Positions 42,501 through 53,901 are shown, counted from the first letter of the stretch. The stretch: DNA of 64,000 nt from Exophiala sp. HKRS030 (GCA_023897205.1 JAHWDD010000006.1:1488001-1552000), one strand, 5' to 3'. The notes: generated by a model from the sequence alone, not told the origin. Made by a program: numbers and translations.

Positions 42501-44404
42501 TAACCCTGGTCATACTCCTCGGCATCCTCGTACGAAGTCATGTGGACCTGACGCGGAGATTCGGGAATCCGTGGGACAGCATTTAACGTCGTGGGAGGAT
42601 GGGCTGACTTGGCCCGCAAAGATGAAGGTTGTGGCGACCTGCTTTGTGGACGGATTGGATTTCGTAGTCCCAAACTGTTATCGACAGTGACGACTCGCTG
42701 TGAGACTGGGGTTTGCCTGACTGATTGTGTGGACAAATGAGTAAGGTCTTGAGCGTCTTCGTGGGTTTTGATGGGAGATATATGTCGAGATGCTTTCTGC
42801 GTCGATGCTACTAGCACGCTTTTACCAACTAATGCTCTCTGAGGTGACGGATGGTCATTATTGCTCATCCGGGGCAGAGGACTTTCGCTTGTCATAGAAA
42901 CACCGGCCTTCTGTAAGAGATTCAATACCGAATGTCGTCGAGCATCAACATCATGCTTTGTCCGTCTGATATTGTTGCAGATTTGCATCAGCTCATCCGT
43001 AGGATCGTCGAAGTCGATGATGTGGTTAGCCTCCTCAAGCTCGTAACGTTGCTTCATGAGGTAATTCTGCTGATCCAGAGCCTTCTGCAGTACCCCATGC
43101 TCGTCCAGCAATTGACCCGTAGCACAGATCTTGTACTCGATATCTTTGAGAGTCTCCTGCTTTTCCCGCGATGGTGGTCCACCATTGTCGCAAATCTCGT
43201 CCAGAATTGCTCTCTTTACAGAACGGTGGGACTGCTGCAGCCGTTCCAGTAGGCTTTGGCAAAGACTTGCACCGGACTTGATAAAGCTATTGATGATTCG
43301 TGTCTTATCCTCAGTAAGATCCTTGTTCTGGCTGAGGCTGCTGCCACTGCTTTTGAAAACTGTTTCGGGCTTTGATTTAGTCTGCTGAGAAGATCCAAAT
43401 TTGCTGGCTGGAGGGAATGATTGGGAAGGTGTCTGCGATAATTTGAGATGGCTATGTGACTGAGATGATCGCGGTATTCCCTGAGTTGGGTCAATTGTGT
43501 GTGAAAGGTGGCTGATATCCTGTTGATCTTTGATCGGTAGGGCCGTCAAGACAGGATGCCGCTGAGAGATTGTTGGAACGAAATGGCGCACTGCTGGATA
43601 AAGTGGTTGATCGAGTGCTTCATTCAAACCAGTATCCATTGCATCGTAGAACTGAAGATCTTGGCTGAAACCAGCATCCGGGAATTCGTCTTCATCTTCC
43701 TCTTCTTCCACAGGAGCAGCAAGGGGAGTTTTGTTTGGCCTGGAAGGGCTTCTTTCTTCGAAGGTGTTTTCCTTGTTCAAGGCCCGGCGCGGGCTGCTTC
43801 CGGCTCTTGAAACGCTGCATGGTTTTAAAGCCTTCTCGACACGCTTACTTGAATTCCGAAGTGAACTCGGAGACAGCAAATCTGACTTGTATTCGTCGCT
43901 CTTTCTCTTCTTCCCTTTCTTCTTAGATAGTGGCTCCACCCTCGAAGCCGAGCTTTCTTTCCATAACCTGGTGGGTGGGCCGAACTCTTCAAAGGAAGAG
44001 CCAGTGGCTTCCTCGGTCAGGTCAATCTCGTCGATGTCAATGATATCTTTCGTTTCTTCAAAGGTCCCTACTGGTGTTCGTGGGCGAGAAGAGAGTAGCC
44101 GGGCCGAAGGCGTCTCGAATGTTCGTCTGACGCGACTCGGAGAGGGTTTGCGCTCTTCAGAGGCACGAGAGGGGTTCGGAGTCGGCAAGACAGTATTCTG
44201 GTTTGGTTGTAACATCAACTTGGAACGAGACTGCGGCTGCGGAGCAAACTGCAATCTTGCCATCTCATCGTTCGATGTCTCAGGTGGTTCATCGTATTGC
44301 GCACTGGCAGTATTGGCAACTACAGATATATGCTCTAAATGGTCAAAAGAGTGTGGGTGCTGTAGAAGCCATGCAAGACAGTGGCTAAGGTTGTTTTTGG
44401 TCAT
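39579..44404 (-). CDS. RecQ-family DNA helicase (SGS1/BLM/QDE-3 type)
   Basis: Two exons: 44404-39913 and 39862-39579 (1,591 aa). The frame is open to 44608, but the first ATG is 44404 (MTKNNLSHCLAWLLQH). It is a 3'-5' helicase for recombination-intermediate dissolution and fork repair. Layout: long disordered N-terminus (about 1-720) with Ser/Pro and acidic clusters, helicase motif I MPTGGGKSLCYQLP (about 760), DEAH box IDEAHCVSQWGHDFRPDY (about 870), motif VI QETGRAGRDG (about 1055), a zinc-binding RQC region with CENRSDCRRKQVL and CDNC, an HRDC domain (about 1350-1420), and a Gly/Ser/Lys-rich tail on the small last exon. The N-terminus presumably binds topoisomerase III/Rmi1. It is divergent from KEL3. 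Confidence 0.92.
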
Positions 44405-44846
44405 AGGGTCGTCGCATCGTGCTGCATTTCCAACCTTGAAGAAGAAGGGCAGCTGGTAATGGCAGATGCAAAGTAGTAGACTCGGGTGTCGTAGTGAACC
44501 ATGGACCTGGCTGCCTATCGAGGTCCCCGAAACGCGTGAAGTGCGATAAACACGCGTTTGGTGGTGATTGACCACTGGCTTATAGAATTGATCGTAGAGC
44601 GGTAACACGTGATCATATTTTCTGTGGGTTTCTTCATGGCCGGCTGTCTTCGATCTCTACCTAACTTACTTCCAATTATACAATTCTACATATGATACAT
44701 GACGAGAATACTGCTTGATTCTCTAACACTGCAAGTGTGGGCGAGCGTATTATCGCAATAGTTCGACACTTGTGTTCTGCTTAGAGGCTCAAATCTCACT
44801 GCGGTTTTTGGTAATCCGAAGAAACCCAGTGCCTTGACGAGCGCAA
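44405..44846. promoter_or_regulatory. bidirectional promoter, RecQ / KEL3
   Basis: 442 bp separates divergent start codons, so both promoters share it. CACGTGAT occurs at about 44606, and ACGCGT occurs twice (about 44530 and 44552), an MCB-like core that would suit S-phase expression of the helicase. Regulatory meaning is inferred only. Confidence 0.45.
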
Positions 44847-46865
44847 ATGCCCAAAAAGAAGGGCAAGTCAGCAGAGCAAAAAGCTCAGAAGCTGGCAAAG
44901 CAATCAAAGAAAGCTGCAAAAGGCGAGAAGAAGAATAAAGCAAAAGCAGCAGCTCTCAATGTTGACTCAGATGCCGATGACGATGTTGACCTTGACGCCG
45001 TCCTCGCAGCCTATGCTGAAGAGCAGGCCAAGTTTCTCAAAGTCACAGAGTCTCAGTGCGCCCCGCCAGGGCCGAGATCATCAAGTACTCTGACTGCATC
45101 ACCGTCGAGCCGTAACGAGCTATTTCTGTTTGGCGGAGAGTATCATGATGGCACGACAGCCTCTTTCTACAACGACCTCTTTGTCTACTTGATTGACAGA
45201 GGTGAGTGGCATCAAGTGAGTTCAGGCAACAGTCCTCTTCCTCGTAGTGGGCATGCAGCGTGCCGGGGAGGAAACACAGGAGGTATCTACATATCCGGCG
45301 GCGAGTTTTCCTCACCCAAGCAGAACCAGTTTTACCATTACCACGATTTCTGGCATTTGGACACCGATACTAGGGAGTGGACGAAACTAGAGCCGAAAGG
45401 GAAGAACAAGAGCCCTCCAGCGCGCAGTGGCCACAGAATGACCTATTTCAAAAACTATGTGGTGCTTTTCGGTGGTTTCCAAGATACGTCTCAACAGACC
45501 AAATACCTCAATGATACCTGGATCTTCGACTGCAAGGAGAATCTCTGGCACGAATTCAAACTTCCTCCAGCAGCACAGAAACCCGATGCGAGGTCGTCCT
45601 TTACCTTTCTGCCTCACGAGTCGGGTGCTGTCCTTTACGGAGGCTACTCGCGAGTCAAAGTGACAGCTACAAGTAGCAAGCAAGGAAAAGGAGGCGGGCA
45701 ACTTGTCAGAAATGTTCTGAAGCCAGTCGTCCACCAAGATACATGGTTCCTCAGAATAACACCCCCTCCCTCGGATGCTCCCAGTGGTACAGCTCCCACG
45801 TTGCGTTGGGAACGACGAAAACGGCCAGCCAATGCGCCTAATCCACCTCGTGCTGGAGCAACAATGTCTTTTCATAAAGGACGTGGCGTACTATTAGGGG
45901 GTGTTCATGATGTTGAGGAAAGCGAAGAGGGTATTGACAGTGAACTCTTCAATGAAATGTTCATCTGGAATATTGACCGCAACCGCTTCTTCCCACTTAC
46001 ACTCAGACGACCGAAAGCGGGGAACAAGAAACAGAATCAGGCAGCTCGAGGCCGGGACAGAGGGAAAGCCGACGAGGAAGAACTTCTACGAAACCTTGCG
46101 GCCCTTGAAACTAAAGGCACAATAACTACGATGGAGGACCTGAATCTCAACCAGTCTGAAGAGGCCCGAGAGGAATCACCTCCGAACAAAAAGGAGTATC
46201 CTGTACGCTTCGAAATGCCACATCCTCGCTTCAATGCGCAATTGACGGTCCAGGATGATGTTCTATACATTTTTGGAGGCACCTTTGAGAAGAAGGATGT
46301 CGAGATCACATTTTCCGATCTCTACGCCATAGATCTTGGTAAACTTGACGGAGTGAAAGAACTATACTACGTCGAACCAGCCAACTGGAACGTCACCACC
46401 CAAGATAGTGACGATGAAATGGATGATGATGAAGACGAGGACGAGGATTCAGACATGGACACAGATGAAGATGAGACCATGTCCGTCGATGCACCGTCCA
46501 CTGCGCCAACAGAAGTCACTGTTCCGGTCCCTGAACCCGAAGCAGCAATAGAGGTTGAAACAGAATCTGATGCATCGAAGGACTCACGGCCGTATCCTCG
46601 TCCCTTTGAGTCACTGCGAGACTTCTATGCGCGAACGTCAGAAGAGTGGCAGAGACTGGTGATCGAAAGCAAAAAGGGTGCAGTAGATCAATCCGTCAAA
46701 GAGCTTCGCAAAGCAGCGTTCGAGCAAGCGGAAGACAGATGGTGGGATTGCCGAGAAGAGATCCGTGACCTGGAAGATGAGCAAGAGGCTGCTGGGATCG
46801 GCGAGATTGTCAATATATCTGATCGAGCTGGCGCAGCAGAGGGCGGAGCAAGCAGACGACGTTGA
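44847..46865 (+). CDS. KEL3: Kelch-repeat protein KEL3 / KLHDC4-like
   Basis: Intronless, 672 aa. Lys/Ala-rich basic N-terminus (1-40), acidic patch, then a Kelch beta-propeller (about 85-440) with repeated GG-containing blades (LFLFGGEYHDG, IYISGGEFSSP, VVLFGGFQD, AVLYGGYSR, GVLLGGVHD, LYIFGGTFE). An acidic Asp/Glu run (about 520-550) follows, then a conserved C-terminal DUF4110-type helical region (PYPRPFESLRDFYARTSEEWQ). This order defines the KEL3/KLHDC4 family. Yeast Kel3 is cytoplasmic and of unclear function; a role in protein interaction or late ribosome biogenesis is sometimes suggested, but nothing here proves it. Confidence 0.88.
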   Translation: MPKKKGKSAEQKAQKLAKQSKKAAKGEKKNKAKAAALNVDSDADDDVDLDAVLAAYAEEQAKFLKVTESQCAPPGPRSSSTLTASPSSRNELFLFGGEYHDGTTASFYNDLFVYLIDRGEWHQVSSGNSPLPRSGHAACRGGNTGGIYISGGEFSSPKQNQFYHYHDFWHLDTDTREWTKLEPKGKNKSPPARSGHRMTYFKNYVVLFGGFQDTSQQTKYLNDTWIFDCKENLWHEFKLPPAAQKPDARSSFTFLPHESGAVLYGGYSRVKVTATSSKQGKGGGQLVRNVLKPVVHQDTWFLRITPPPSDAPSGTAPTLRWERRKRPANAPNPPRAGATMSFHKGRGVLLGGVHDVEESEEGIDSELFNEMFIWNIDRNRFFPLTLRRPKAGNKKQNQAARGRDRGKADEEELLRNLAALETKGTITTMEDLNLNQSEEAREESPPNKKEYPVRFEMPHPRFNAQLTVQDDVLYIFGGTFEKKDVEITFSDLYAIDLGKLDGVKELYYVEPANWNVTTQDSDDEMDDDEDEDEDSDMDTDEDETMSVDAPSTAPTEVTVPVPEPEAAIEVETESDASKDSRPYPRPFESLRDFYARTSEEWQRLVIESKKGAVDQSVKELRKAAFEQAEDRWWDCREEIRDLEDEQEAAGIGEIVNISDRAGAAEGGASRRR

Positions 46866-47327
46866 ATCATTCACTTACAGGACGTCACAACACAGTCGTT
46901 GTACTCCGTATATAGTACTGTGAGAACATGGTCGTGATAGCCGCGATGTGAATAGATGACTGTTAGATTAAGCGTATGAAGAACCTCTTTGATGCTTATA
47001 CGCAAATCAAAGTCTCGACATCGATATAAACCTGCTCGAGGCCTTCTTGAGACAGCCAGTTGTTCATAGGTAGCCAGCGCCCTTGTTCTTCAAGTATGGC
47101 ACTCTCGCTCAAACCTCACTTCTAATTCAGATCGATCTGAGGATTTTCCACAAAGCACTTCACTTCATTGTCAAGTGAAAGTGCTTCAGTCTCTAGATCG
47201 GCAGTTTTCTTTTCACAACTCTACAAAGTCATCCTTCGTCTTCAACTTTCCTTCCATTCCTCTATTCTTTCCTCGAACGTTATCCATCTTTTCCATCCAA
47301 AGCATCACCATAGTCGTTGTCGTCACC
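46866..47327. promoter_or_regulatory. intergenic region; BTB-like gene promoter
   Basis: 462 bp between two plus-strand genes. It contains an exact TACTCCGTA at 46902-46910, 37 bp after the KEL3 stop, and a pyrimidine-rich leader from about 47200 to 47320. Confidence 0.55.
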
Positions 47328-48191
47328 ATGCCACCCACGACGCCGTCATCCAGAAACAAGTATTCGCGGCAGACGCTGCACATCACGGTGGGCCGTGGCA
47401 GAGATTCATTCCACGTTCACTACGCACAACTTGAGACAACAGCCTTCTTTGAAGTCCACAAGTCGAATGATGGAGACAACAATCACGTCAACGGCAGCGG
47501 CAGTGTCAGCGAAGAAAGAGAACGCCGTGGCGACATCGAGAGGACTCTGAGCCCTGAGATCATCAAGAGAGAGGATGGTGGAAGTGCTCCAGCCACAGAC
47601 ACTACTGAACCAACAACTCCACAGACATCGCCTTCCAAGCCGGCGTATCACTTGGAAGGATATGTCTATGAGCCGAGAGCGTTTGAAGTCGTTGTCAATT
47701 GGCTTTATAACATTGCTCCTACCCCTCCATCGATCAGATCCGAGTGTAAAACACTGTTGCGCGCATACGTCCTGGCCTTGCAATATCGTATCGTCGACTT
47801 GCAAGATGCCCTGATCAATTGCCTTCGACACTACCACCGAGAGTACAATGTCAACTTTGAGGATCTCATCTGGCTCGTCAACCGACTCGCAGAATCCCCC
47901 GAGAAACACACTGTGCCAATGATGCAGTATTTGATCGACCAGATCGCCTTCGAAATCTCCACTCAAGGCTTCACCGAGTTCGCGCGCATCAACGTCATGT
48001 TCGAAACCTTCCTTGCCGACGGGTCTCGTCCAGTTCGTGTCGTCTTGTTCAAAGCCCTTGCAGACGTCGCTCAGGCGGATCCTCGACGAGACCCGGCACA
48101 AGGACCAAACCGATGGAGAGTCCAAGATTGGATCATGGGCCACAGCCCGGCGCAGAGTCCTGTCGACATCATCCCCATCGATGAGGATTGA
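47328..48191 (+). CDS. BTB/POZ-like domain protein, function unknown
   Basis: Single exon, 287 aa. The frame is open from 47175, but the first ATG is 47328 (MPPTTPSSRNKYSRQT). The segment LHITVGRGRDSFHVHYAQLETTAFFEVHK resembles the first half of a fungal BTB/POZ domain. A low-complexity acidic insert (about 50-105) interrupts it, and HLEGYVYEPRAFEVVVNWLYN followed by helices RAYVLALQYRIVDLQDALINCL looks like the second half. This split BTB layout is frequent in filamentous ascomycetes. Such proteins are thought to mediate dimerisation or cullin-3 binding. No partner domain (Kelch, zinc finger) is present, so the role is open. Confidence 0.7.
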   Translation: MPPTTPSSRNKYSRQTLHITVGRGRDSFHVHYAQLETTAFFEVHKSNDGDNNHVNGSGSVSEERERRGDIERTLSPEIIKREDGGSAPATDTTEPTTPQTSPSKPAYHLEGYVYEPRAFEVVVNWLYNIAPTPPSIRSECKTLLRAYVLALQYRIVDLQDALINCLRHYHREYNVNFEDLIWLVNRLAESPEKHTVPMMQYLIDQIAFEISTQGFTEFARINVMFETFLADGSRPVRVVLFKALADVAQADPRRDPAQGPNRWRVQDWIMGHSPAQSPVDIIPIDED

Positions 48192-48785
48192 GAGGTGCGA
48201 CGAAATAACCAAGCTCGAATGGTCCAAGGAAGAAAGAATAGGTAGCCAGAGGAACGATGTGATTTGTTCTCGAGGGCGGGAACATTGAGTCAGCCGGCAT
48301 TGGTTAGTCAGGATACACACGAACAGATTTGCTTTTACGGGCCCAGAGACTGTTGGCTAATGAGGCCAATGAACAACAGACTGCACAGAGATTGATTGAA
48401 GTCGATGACTGCATGGGATGGAATGAGAATATGAAAAGGCAGACAAGAGCAGCAGTCATTCAACTAGCTACAGGTCGGAAAGGATGCTCGCATAGCATCA
48501 TAATAAAGATATTCCAAAGTCCCCAATGACGATTTGCTTGATGAATACGATGATCATCCCCTCCATCGCTTGTGCTATTATTGATTATTTCGCCTGCGTC
48601 CCTTAAAATCGAGCTCCCGCTGCCCCGCCAAATCTCATCAACAATTCCACGTTTGAGCATTTTTCTTTTTTCAATCTTCGTTGAATTGCTACGGTCAAGC
48701 TCATCCAGGACGAACAGAACCATTCTCGGATATATCATCATCCTCACACCATAACCAGAAAAAGACCTCCAGTTCAGTCGCCGAC
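48192..48785. promoter_or_regulatory. intergenic region; hexokinase promoter
   Basis: 594 bp between two plus-strand genes. The last 200 bp is pyrimidine-rich, like a 5' leader. No ORF, repeat or named element is supported. Confidence 0.5.
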
Positions 48786-50415
48786 ATGGTTGGTCTGGGC
48801 CCAAAACGCCAGCCGTCCCGCAAGGGTATGTGTCACCGACTCGCATTCTTTGAAATTTACTTCAGGGATGCTGTAGTGGAAAGATTGCTGACAAGAAATG
48901 TGGCTACACAGGTTCCATGGCCGATGTGCCAAAGAATCTCTTGCAGGAAATTGAAAACCTCGAGAACCTCTTCACCGTCGACACGGCCAAGCTCAAGCAG
49001 ATCACCGACCACTTCGTCGGCGAATTGACCGCCGGTCTGGAGAAAGATGGGCAGAACATCCCCATGAACCCGACGTGGGTCATGGGCTTCCCTGACGGAG
49101 ACGAGCAGGGGACCTTCCTCGCCTTGGACATGGGCGGCACGAACCTCCGAGTGTGCGAGATCACCCTCACGGAAGAGAAGGGCGAGTTCGACATCATCCA
49201 GAGCAAGTACAGGATGCCCGAGGAGCTCAAGACGGGCACGGCCGAAGAGCTGTGGGAGTACATTGCGGACTGTCTCCAGCAGTTCATCGAGTACCACCAC
49301 GAGGAAGGTGACCTCACCGCCCTGCCTCTCGGTTTCACCTTTTCCTACCCCGCTACCCAAGACTACATCGACCATGGTATTCTGCAAAGGTGGACAAAAG
49401 GGTTTGACATTTCAGGTGTCGAGGGAGAGGACGTGGTTCCTCAGTTCCAAGCCGCCCTCGATGCAAGGGTAAGGATTGACACCTTTATTGGATACGGAAA
49501 GAAGGAGTCGTGTTGTGCTGACCCACGTCTGTGTTCTAGAAACTCCCCATCAAACTCGCCGCCTTGATCAACGACACCACGGGGACAATGATCGCCTCCG
49601 CATACACGGACCAGTCCATGAAGATTGGCTGCATCTTCGGCACCGGCTGTAACGCGGCCTACATGGAGAACTGCGGTTCGATACCGAAGCTGAAGCACAT
49701 GAACCTTCCCGACGACATGCCCATGGCCATCAACTGCGAGTACGGTGCGTTCGACAACGACCACAAGGTGCTCCCCATCACGAAATACGACACGATCATC
49801 GACGAAAACTCCCCGCGGCCCGGTCAGCAGGCCTTTGAGAAGATGATCGCCGGCCTTTACCTCGGCGAGATTTTCCGCTTGGTCGTGGTCGACCTGCACG
49901 AGAACAAAAACATCTTGTTTGAAGGTCAGGACATTTCGAAACTCCGAAAACCCTACACCCTGGACGCGTCTTTCCCCGCCTTCATCGAGGAGGACCCCTT
50001 TGAGAACTTGCAGGAGACGCACGACATGTTCAGGGAGAAGCTGGGCATCAACGCCACCAAGCCCGAGCTCGAACTGTGCCGGCGGCTGGCCGAGTTGATC
50101 GGCACCCGGGCCGCTCGCCTCTCGGCGTGCGGCGTGGCCGCCATCTGCAAGAAGAAGAACATCGAGTCCTGCCACGTCGGCGCCGACGGCTCCGTCTTCA
50201 CAAAGTACCCGCACTTCAAGGCCCGAGGCGCCCAAGCGCTGCGCGAGATCCTGGACTGGCCCAAGGGCAAGAAGGACCCCGTCAGCATCCTGCCGTCCGA
50301 GGACGGCAGTGGTGTCGGTGCGGCCCTGATCGCGGCCCTGACGTTGAAGAGAATCAAGGCGGGCAACACCGCCGGTGTGCGCGACCCGAGCAAGTTTGAC
50401 ATTTGGTTGAAATAG
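48786..50415 (+). CDS. hxkA: hexokinase
   Basis: Three exons: 48786-48825, 48912-49468 and 49540-50415 (490 aa, the usual length for fungal hexokinase). It phosphorylates glucose, fructose and mannose in the cytosol and in many fungi also takes part in glucose repression. Seen: the HxkA-like start MVGLGPKRQPSRKGS with the first intron splitting the Gly codon, ATP phosphate-binding loop LDMGGTNLRVCEITL (about 87-101), hexokinase signature LGFTFSYP with downstream WTKGFD, INDTTGT catalytic-Asp segment, GTGCNAAYME, and a C-terminal adenosine-binding GSGVGAALIAAL. Nothing is missing, so it is expected to be active. The third exon has strongly G/C-biased third positions. Confidence 0.95.
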
Positions 50416-50640
50416 AGCGAGAGAGAAGACGTTAGTCAATGTCAACACATGCCAACCAACGACGAAAGGCTAGAGGGAATAAGGGGATAAGGGGGTAAAA
50501 GGGCGACTTTTGCAAATATAGACGTCTACATTCACACACAAGCATCTTGGAACGGAAAACACAAGTAACTTGTTAACTTTAGAATGGAACAAAAAAAATC
50601 AAAATGACATGATATCAAATCAATATAGTCCGACAAGAAT

Positions 50641-52522
50641 CTACTCGCTTATCTCCCACAACTTGATCTTCCCCTGGTCGTTGCCCACGGCAAGATACCT
50701 CCCATCGGGCGACAAGGCAACGGCACTGACTCTCCCCAGCGGCGTCTTGTCCGTCGGCCAGTTGCGGTACACGGTACAACTTGGCAGGTGAACCAGTCTG
50801 AGGGCACCCTTCTTCCACCTCGAACCCATGACCAGCATCTGACCGTCGTCGGAGAATTCGATGTGCGAGATCGGTGTGACCAGTTGCTCCAGCACACGCG
50901 CCGGCCTAGGCCGTTCGTCCGTTCCCGGGGGGTTAGTAGTAGCTGCACCTTCAGCTGCTTCCGTGCTCCATCCTCGGCGATCGTACAGGTTCACCACGCC
51001 ACTCGAAGACCCAACGGCCACCCAACGACTTCCACCACGGCATGCCTGGCCGGGGGAGGGTTCTCCGCCCAAAGCAATCACCGTGATCCCGACGGCGCCC
51101 TCGTCGATCCAGCGTGCCACGACCCGGCGAGAGTCGATGTCGTATTCGCTTACTTCACCGTTCTTGCCGACCACCGCAAACCCGTTGCCGTTGCGCCACC
51201 ACGCAAAGTCCGCCACGCCGCCTCGCGAGTCGACCCGACAACTACATACCCACTGCATCGTTTCTGTCGAGAGCACGTTGATGCTCCCGCCACCTTTGCG
51301 CGACGAGCCGACCAGCCCGATGTACCGTCCGCACGGGGAGACCTTGAACGATTCCATGGTTCTCTGCTCCTTGCGCGTGTCGCCGTACAGTGCACGGGTG
51401 ACTTTCTTCACCCCACCCGTGGAGAGAGACCACGAGTGGAAGTACCGTCGGCGAGAGGAGAGGAAGATGTGCGTTTGATCGTGCTCCGCATCCGTGACAG
51501 CCGTGCTGGATGAGGGGCGGCAGAACGCAGCGGTGTGGATGGGTGTGCCTCTGAGATGTAACGAGGTAAGAATCGGGTTGGGATTTGGAGGGTGAGGGGA
51601 TACGTGGTAGATTGTGGCCGTTGAACTGGGCCCGGCGGCGAGGAGGAGAGGGTAGTAAGGGTGGAATTGTAGACTGTCGATGGAGGACGGGCCCGAGGCT
51701 GCGACGTCTTTGGTCCTTTGGATATCGATTACCTCTGGTCGCAGTTTTCGCGGGCCCTTCTGTTCTTGAGAAGGTTGTCTGGCTGTAGAGGTCAATGACC
51801 CGGCTGAGCGCAGTAGTTCCGAGAGTGGTTGCGCAGAAGGTAAAGAGTCGCTCCCCTCGTCCATGGATACGTCCGAATCTGTGTCTTTGTCCCCATCATC
51901 TTGTGCAGATAGTTTTCTCCTTTTCCTCGCATACTTCACCCAGTCCGGCGTGGGATGTAGACTTTCATACTGCCTGCGGAGGCGCTGAATATATTGCCTG
52001 CCACTCACAACGTCGTCGCTCTCTGTGTCGCGTAGTTTGCGTAGCCGAGTGTGTGATGCGAGTGAGACTGTGATGCGATCGTCGTCGCTATCGTACCATG
52101 TTGGCTGGGCGTGGGAAGAAGAGTGCAAAGGCTCGGTGTGTTCCAGATCCTTGGATACCGGTATTGGACGTTCTCCGGTTCCTGCGTCAAGGAAAAAGAG
52201 CTAGGACACACACAATCGTCAGAGGACAGCAACATACGAAAAGAACGAATATTCACGCGGCCGTACTCACGTCTTCGTCTGCAACATCGCTCAAATTGTC
52301 TTGTTGGTCTTCGAGTCTTGGACTTTCGAGGTCACTACTACCATATACACGTGTTGATGCTCCCTCCACCTGCTGTGGCTTCCGTCCAGCCAAAGAATTT
52401 AGAAAGCCAGCATCGTCGCCAAACAGAGCCTTCTCTAATCGCAGCTCGACCTCATCTTTCTCAAGGGCATCAGTCTGGTTCCTTCTGTCGTCTGCCTTCT
52501 TGGCATTTGTTGGTGCGACCAT
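50641..52522 (-). CDS. UTP18: UTP18, WD40 subunit of the small-subunit processome
   Basis: Two exons: 52522-52271 and 52200-50641 (603 aa; the join gives ADED-LFFLDAGTG, phase 0). It is a nucleolar U3 snoRNP/UtpB component needed for 18S rRNA maturation. The N-terminus has the KDEVELRLEKALFGDD block conserved in Utp18, then acidic disordered sequence and WVKYARKRRK. From about 200 a WD40 propeller follows (IDSLQFHPYYPLLLAAG, ESFKVSPCGRYIGLVGS, VSAVALSPDGRYLAVGND...IKLWEI). Length and order match the family. It is head-to-head with DBP9, another ribosome-biogenesis gene, though 2 kb apart, and tail-to-tail with hexokinase with only 225 bp between stops. Confidence 0.88.
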
Positions 52523-52871
52523 GGTTTCACGGTTGTTGTTAATTGAGTGAATGCCTACCCATGCAACAAGGCCTTCCTGTGAGTATTGGTATTTTTACAT
52601 CCGTTGGTCTGCGGAGGAACTCGACCACCACCCAACTTTTTTTTTCTCCAACTCATTCTCTTCCAATTGGGAAAAATGGTGACGCCGCCTTTACCCATCC
52701 TCTCCGCACGAGGAACGAGACCCCGAAACACTATTCCTGATATAGTTAGACTAGGCTCCCGAGTGCTCAGCAGGTATAAAAGTTCCAGGCCTAGCGAAGA
52801 TCATTCTTTCCCGCTTTCTTCTTTTTCAAGGGTGACTTTCTCCTCTCAAGGGTAGTCTTTAATTTGACGTG

Positions 52872-53160
52872 TCAATGATGATATTGGTTCTCTAGACATT
52901 GCCAAGCACCGGCACAGTCGATTGTCTTGGCAAGCGTCAAATCGAGGGCCATCCTGAGGCACCATTTCATGGGATCCCATGCCTGCTGAGGTTGTATCAG
53001 GACACGCACCATCTCGTCGTAGACTGGCAAGACCTCTAAACCGAAGTCTCGAACCTGTGATTGAGGATACCAAAGTAGGCGAGTCAGTTCGCGCACCAGT
53101 CCTGCTTACTTTTGGACTTGCAAGAAACTTCGAGCGGACGAACACAGGTTGGTGAGGCAA
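52872..53160 (-). pseudogene. 3' fragment of an unrecognised gene
   Basis: Two short open stretches, about 53160-53110 and 53054-52872, are joined in phase 0 by a canonical 55-nt intron (GTAAGC donor, GAACTGACT branch region, CACAG acceptor). The product ends VYDEMVRVLIQPQQAWDPMKWCLRMALDLTLAKTIDCAGAWQCLENQYHH-stop, with a protein-like composition including several Trp. I cannot find a 5' part or a start codon: an in-frame TAG lies directly upstream, which could be the end of a further intron. It is either a decayed gene tail or the last exons of a small gene. The family is not recognised. Confidence 0.35.
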
Positions 53161-53472
53161 CTACCAGGTAGGCATGCGTGGATGGATTATGTTTTGCACA
53201 GCACGAAATCAACTTTCAAAGAAATACTGTCGTTACGTCGAGACGCAAACGTTAGATATTGGACACAATATGTCATTCTTCTGTACCGGATACCCAAGGT
53301 CTAATCTACGAGCTGCAAAGATACTAGCCTCTTCGCTCCAGCTGCCCATCCTGCCATGTTCAAGCCCCTATATTCAAGCAGTCACCTAATATTCCAATGT
53401 GTGCTCCCTCAGACCTGCCGTGTACACCTGATCCTTCCACGAAATATCGAACCCGCTCATGGAGGTGGAAGA

Positions 53473-53514
53473 GCTTCGACGTGAGGGCTTCGACGTGAGG
53501 GCTTCGATGTGAGG
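53473..53514 (+). repeat. 14-bp unit repeated three times in tandem
   Basis: GCTTCGACGTGAGG occurs at 53473-53486 and 53487-53500, and with one change (GCTTCGATGTGAGG) at 53501-53514. Head-to-tail without spacers. Confidence 0.9.
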
Positions 53515-53901
53515 GAGTATACACATGCAGATCGAGACCTAAAAGCAGGTTTTTTTTGTCAGCAAATGCTGAGCAGGTGCGGATAGCAAAAAGTCGTCCG
53601 AAGAGCGAAAAAAAACCCGGAACCACCCGAGTGTCCTCAGAAGGATGACTTTCTCCTCATTGTAAAGCGACCGAAGCCGCAATACTCTCAAGGGAAGTAT
53701 GTTTCCTCATATGGATTCTGGGGGAACCCTGCCTTTGAAATGGGACGATGACCAAACATCGCCAAATTTGACTTGTTGAGCATTGAGAGAGCCTCTCTGA
53801 TCGACATGGCATGTCTAGATGAATGCTCGTGTCGAATACGGAGACCCAAAGGACCAATATGAGTCAGAAGAGAAGAAGGAAGACATGATGGCATTTGAGA
53901 A

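Noticed and set aside
49441..50448. 335-codon minus-strand open frame
   Set aside because: Antisense shadow of hexokinase exon 3, whose codons are G/C-biased; no family resemblance.
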